Translations under genes and position numbers: made by a program | Part shown: one piece after another, positions 61,345 through 64,000 of the stretch | How positions within the stretch are numbered: the stretch's first letter is position 1 | Layout of the letters: each line of letters begins with the position of its first letter | Notes under the pieces: generated by a model | What the model was told of the DNA's origin: nothing | Database searches by the model: none | Seen by the model: the letters and a program-made list of their open reading frames with translations, nothing else | From: Colius striatus | Taxonomy: Eukaryota > Chordata > Aves > Coliiformes > Coliidae | DNA: 64,000 nt | NCBI RefSeq assembly: GCF_028858725.1 | Contig: NC_084776.1 | Coordinates: 4,898,001 to 4,962,000, forward strand | Direction: 5' to 3'

Positions 61345-63555
61345 ATGGAAAAGTCAGGCTGGCTCAGCTTTCAGATTTTACAAGAATTGGCAAGAATTTG
61401 GATTGCACTTTCTACAGCAAGGGAAAAAATCCCTTACTTGCTGCTGTTTGGCAAACGTGGGAGGGGAAGGGGCCTGAGTGCCAGCACTGCAATCCTCCCC
61501 TTGGGCTGCACCAGCCAGGAGATTGCTTCCACAGAAGGTTTCAAAGAAATGACTTGTTTCAGCACTTCATTTGGCTATGGGTTTCTCTGGAATTGGCTCG
61601 AGTCTGGCTTGTAATGAGCTGAGAAGACTTGAAGTCTTCTGCACCCAGGCCTGATCTTCACCAGAAATTCAGCTCTTTTGTGTTATATATTTCCATGAGG
61701 AAACTAGAGACATAAGCAAGGAGTGATTTTAAATTCCCCTCTGGGGAGTTTGTCCATGATGGTGCAGAGCTGCAGATGCCACAGGACACCATATTGGGAT
61801 TGAGGATGGGGCCACTGCTGTGTGCTGTGATCTGAGGTGCAATGGGATATCTGGGGCTCATCTCCTTCCACCTGGCATGGACACATACCACAGGTCCTTC
61901 ATCTTGGAGGGTGGATTTTGATGAGGTTGCTGCAAGTGCTGATTCATTTGGCAGCTGGACCCAGCCCGTGAGTCACCGTGAATCACATCCGTCGTGTCTT
62001 GGGGCGCATCGCTGCTCTTGAAGTCTTTGATATGAGCTATATGTATGATTCCTTGGAAACAGCTTCCCTTGGTTAAATAAAAGGAAAAGCATCACTGGAG
62101 CTCAGAGCCTCAATTAGTAGGAAAAGCAAACTTCAAACATAATCATTTAAAACCATTTCTGGCAGGTCTGCTTTGTGTAGCCACGAGTTTCCAAATGGCA
62201 CTGGGTGTTGCAAATGACACAATGAAGCTGAACACAAAAATTGCCTCAGTACAGCTTGGAGATGACCAGAGACATGCAGCCAAGCCCAGTTTTTCCTCAT
62301 GCAGCAGTTTTGCAGGGCAGGGTTGCCACAGGCTGTGGAAGTGTGATCAGGAGGGTAACTTGGTACCTGTGGTCTGCACAGAGGCCATCAAAAGCATCCA
62401 TCAAAATCCCAGTGCTTGCAAGCAAGTAAATATGCTAATTGACTAATTCAGCAAAACACTTAAACACATACTTGAAGCTAGACAGCTTTTTAAGTGCCTT
62501 AATGAGTGTGAGCCAAGACAACTAGGGAACACAGCAGACCATTCTTCACTGGCTAAAATCAACAGGGACTTTGGCACAGCCAATATAACAGCCATCTTCA
62601 GATACTGTTTCTTCCTTCCCCTCCCATGTGAGCCAAGGAGCTCAGTTCAGAAACCCTAGATTTGTTGCAACTGTCACCTCCACACTGGAGCTGGCAGCCC
62701 CCTCCTGCCAGCCTGGCCCCACAATGGCCCTGTCACTTCTCATCACCCTCAAAAACATACTTTAACCCTAAGAGAAACCCTAAGAGAAACCCTACTTTTA
62801 CCCATGCTGTCGACTCACTCTTTTTTCCCCACTGTCTTACTGATTGCTAGAAGCTGCTGGTTTTTTGGCAGGATTTTCAGCTGAGCAGCCCTTGAGGTGC
62901 CACAGGCAGCACTGACACTGGGGCTGAACCAGGGTCTGCACATCTCACTGGGCAGCCCAGTGAGACCTTGGTGCTGTATGGTTCATCCAATACTGCAGCC
63001 TGGGAAGAAAGGTCGGATTATTTTTTTGTGGCTCCCACTCTTCTTTGAGTTTTGATGACCCTGGTTCCTTTTTTCCTCCACATTTTGCTTAGTTTTTTCC
63101 TTTGGTTCAGCTCCAGCTGCAGTGTGAGAACTGGGTAAAGCCTTTAGCAAAAGCCTGTGCCCCAGATGAGCCCTGGGGCCAAGTGTTTCTCCTGAGTGTG
63201 CACATACACGTGAATACAAGAAAGGGAGAGTTACACATCTCAGCTCAACAAGGAAAGGAGATATATCTTTTTTACTTTTGGATATTTTATTACCAGTGAT
63301 TAATTTCATTAATGAGTGCCTACACTTCTTCCTCTCAGGCAGAATGTTCTTGCCTCGGTGATTTTAGTTTTGGTTGATGGTTTATTTGGCACAACAGCTG
63401 CTAGGAGGCAGCAGAGGCTGTAAAGGCAGCCATAAATCCATAAATCCAGGCTGTCAGCCCTCTGTGCCCAGTTGTGACAAGATGGAAAAAAAATCATTAT
63501 GCTGTCTGCTTCGTTGGCTCCACTTTCCTTCACTTGAGGCAATTTCCCTTGGCAG
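61345..63555. other. Gene-poor DNA
   Basis: No gene is recognised. It contains a short 12-bp tandem array at 62,766-62,793. Confidence 0.5.
62766..62793 (+). repeat. 12-bp tandem array CCCTAAGAGAAA
   Basis: Two exact units and a third partial one, preceded by TTTAA. The join looks superficially telomere-like (AACCCTAA), but the unit is 12 bp, so it is not telomeric. Confidence 0.85.
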
Positions 63556-63567
63556 TTCTGTTGAGCC

Positions 63568-63753
63568 ATGCAGGGAGACGGTTGCTGCAAGAGGAGCTGT
63601 GCATTAACCGGGATCTTCATATCTCTGATCTTGGCACTTTTGGTATTAATAGTTATTGCTCTAAGTGCCTTTTTAATTGGGGTAAGAAAAGCACATAAAC
63701 TAGGACAAGCTGACTGGTCTCCAAACAACACACACCAGGTGATACTCAAATGA
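63568..63753 (+). CDS. Candidate small single-pass membrane protein or first coding exon
   Basis: I do not recognise a family. The 61-codon frame starts at an ATG with G at -3, and an in-frame TGA lies 6 nt upstream, so the start is fixed. Residues 1-11 are small, polar and Cys-rich (GDGCCKRSC); residues 12-39 form one continuous hydrophobic segment without charge; residues 40-45 are basic (RKAHK); and the tail is polar. The segment 63,556-63,681 also looks like an exon: it follows a good acceptor (AATTTCCCTTGGCAG) and ends at ATTGG|GTAAGA exactly after codon 38. Either a 61-residue micropeptide or the first coding exon of a gene continuing to the right is possible. It could also be chance. 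The human locus has a small membrane-protein gene (SMIM36, from memory) between TMEM100 and MMD, but this sequence does not obviously match it. Confidence 0.3.
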   Translation: MQGDGCCKRSCALTGIFISLILALLVLIVIALSAFLIGVRKAHKLGQADWSPNNTHQVILK

Positions 63754-64000
63754 TTTTCTCCAACCCATTGTGTCAATCCACAGCTGCTATTTTAAAGAGC
63801 ATCTCAAGGACAGAACCTTTCCCTCAATAAGTGATTTTGTTCAGAAAGGGAAGTCAGAATTCCTTCTTCCTTGGGGTACAAAGTTTTAAGAAGTTGCTCT
63901 AAAGGAATTTCATGCCTCATGTTAACTTTGGTGCGTGACCTGGCAAACCCAGACTGAGCCTTTCACCACTCCTGTTGCAACAAATGAGCAAACAAAAAAC
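63754..64000. other. Right edge of window
   Basis: About 250 bp of unremarkable sequence. If the exon-like segment ending at 63,681 is real, this is intron. Confidence 0.4.

Noticed and set aside
62766-62793. Possible interstitial telomere repeat
   Set aside because: The AACCCTAA look is accidental; the real unit is 12 bp (CCCTAAGAGAAA), not the telomeric hexamer.
63309-63776. 155-codon minus-strand frame overlapping the candidate membrane ORF
   Set aside because: It begins at TTG, has no recognisable domain and runs through both splice-like sites of the plus-strand candidate. It is more likely a shadow or chance.
1-64000. CRISPR arrays, operons, tRNA or rRNA genes, endogenous retroviral genes
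   Set aside because: I looked for spaced direct repeats, B-box-like GGTTCGAATC words, rRNA cores and retroviral motifs. I found nothing beyond CR1, MIR-like and foldback repeats in this eukaryotic window.

Overview
This is vertebrate, almost certainly avian, nuclear DNA. It has introns with GT/AG boundaries, CpG islands, a sparse load of CR1 LINE tails ending in ATTCTGTGATTCTG-type repeats, one MIR-like remnant and no mammal-type SINEs. Two genes are supported with confidence, and they are adjacent and divergent: PCTP (phosphatidylcholine transfer protein) on the minus strand and TMEM100 on the plus strand. As I recall, human 17q22 has the same pair, with ANKFN1 beyond PCTP and MMD beyond TMEM100, so the window looks like the syntenic block read from the PCTP side.

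Layout: 1-6.77 kb is AT-rich 3' flank of PCTP, including an unresolved 3' UTR, an old CR1 copy and a G-quadruplex motif. 6.77-12.44 kb holds PCTP in six coding exons, reconstructed here from splice sites and reading phase; the protein is 216 residues, a complete START domain. 12.06-12.73 kb is the CpG island over PCTP exon 1. 12.9-19.2 kb is intergenic, with small direct repeats and a degenerate palindromic element. 19.2-19.96 kb is a second CpG island with two good plus-strand splice donors, the best candidate for the TMEM100 promoter and noncoding first exon. About 6 kb of presumed intron follows. The TMEM100 coding exon begins at 25,665, its CDS is 25,727-26,131 (134 aa), and the 3' UTR carries a perfect 15-bp minisatellite. 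From about 27 kb to the end the sequence is gene-poor.

Inside the gene-poor part, three places stand out: a small orphan CpG-dense patch directly beside a full-consensus CTCF site (about 34.27-34.44 kb); a fully open 402-nt stretch bounded by splice-like sites (41,519-41,920); and, at the right edge, an exon-like segment (63,556-63,681) that starts a 61-codon ORF with one long hydrophobic segment and ends on a strong donor at a codon boundary. The last is the best candidate for something undescribed, but it is unproven and its continuation would lie outside the window. The two known genes do not form a pathway: PCTP moves phosphatidylcholine in the cytosol, and TMEM100 is a small two-pass membrane protein linked to BMP9/ALK1 signalling. 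They share a neighbourhood and divergent orientation only.
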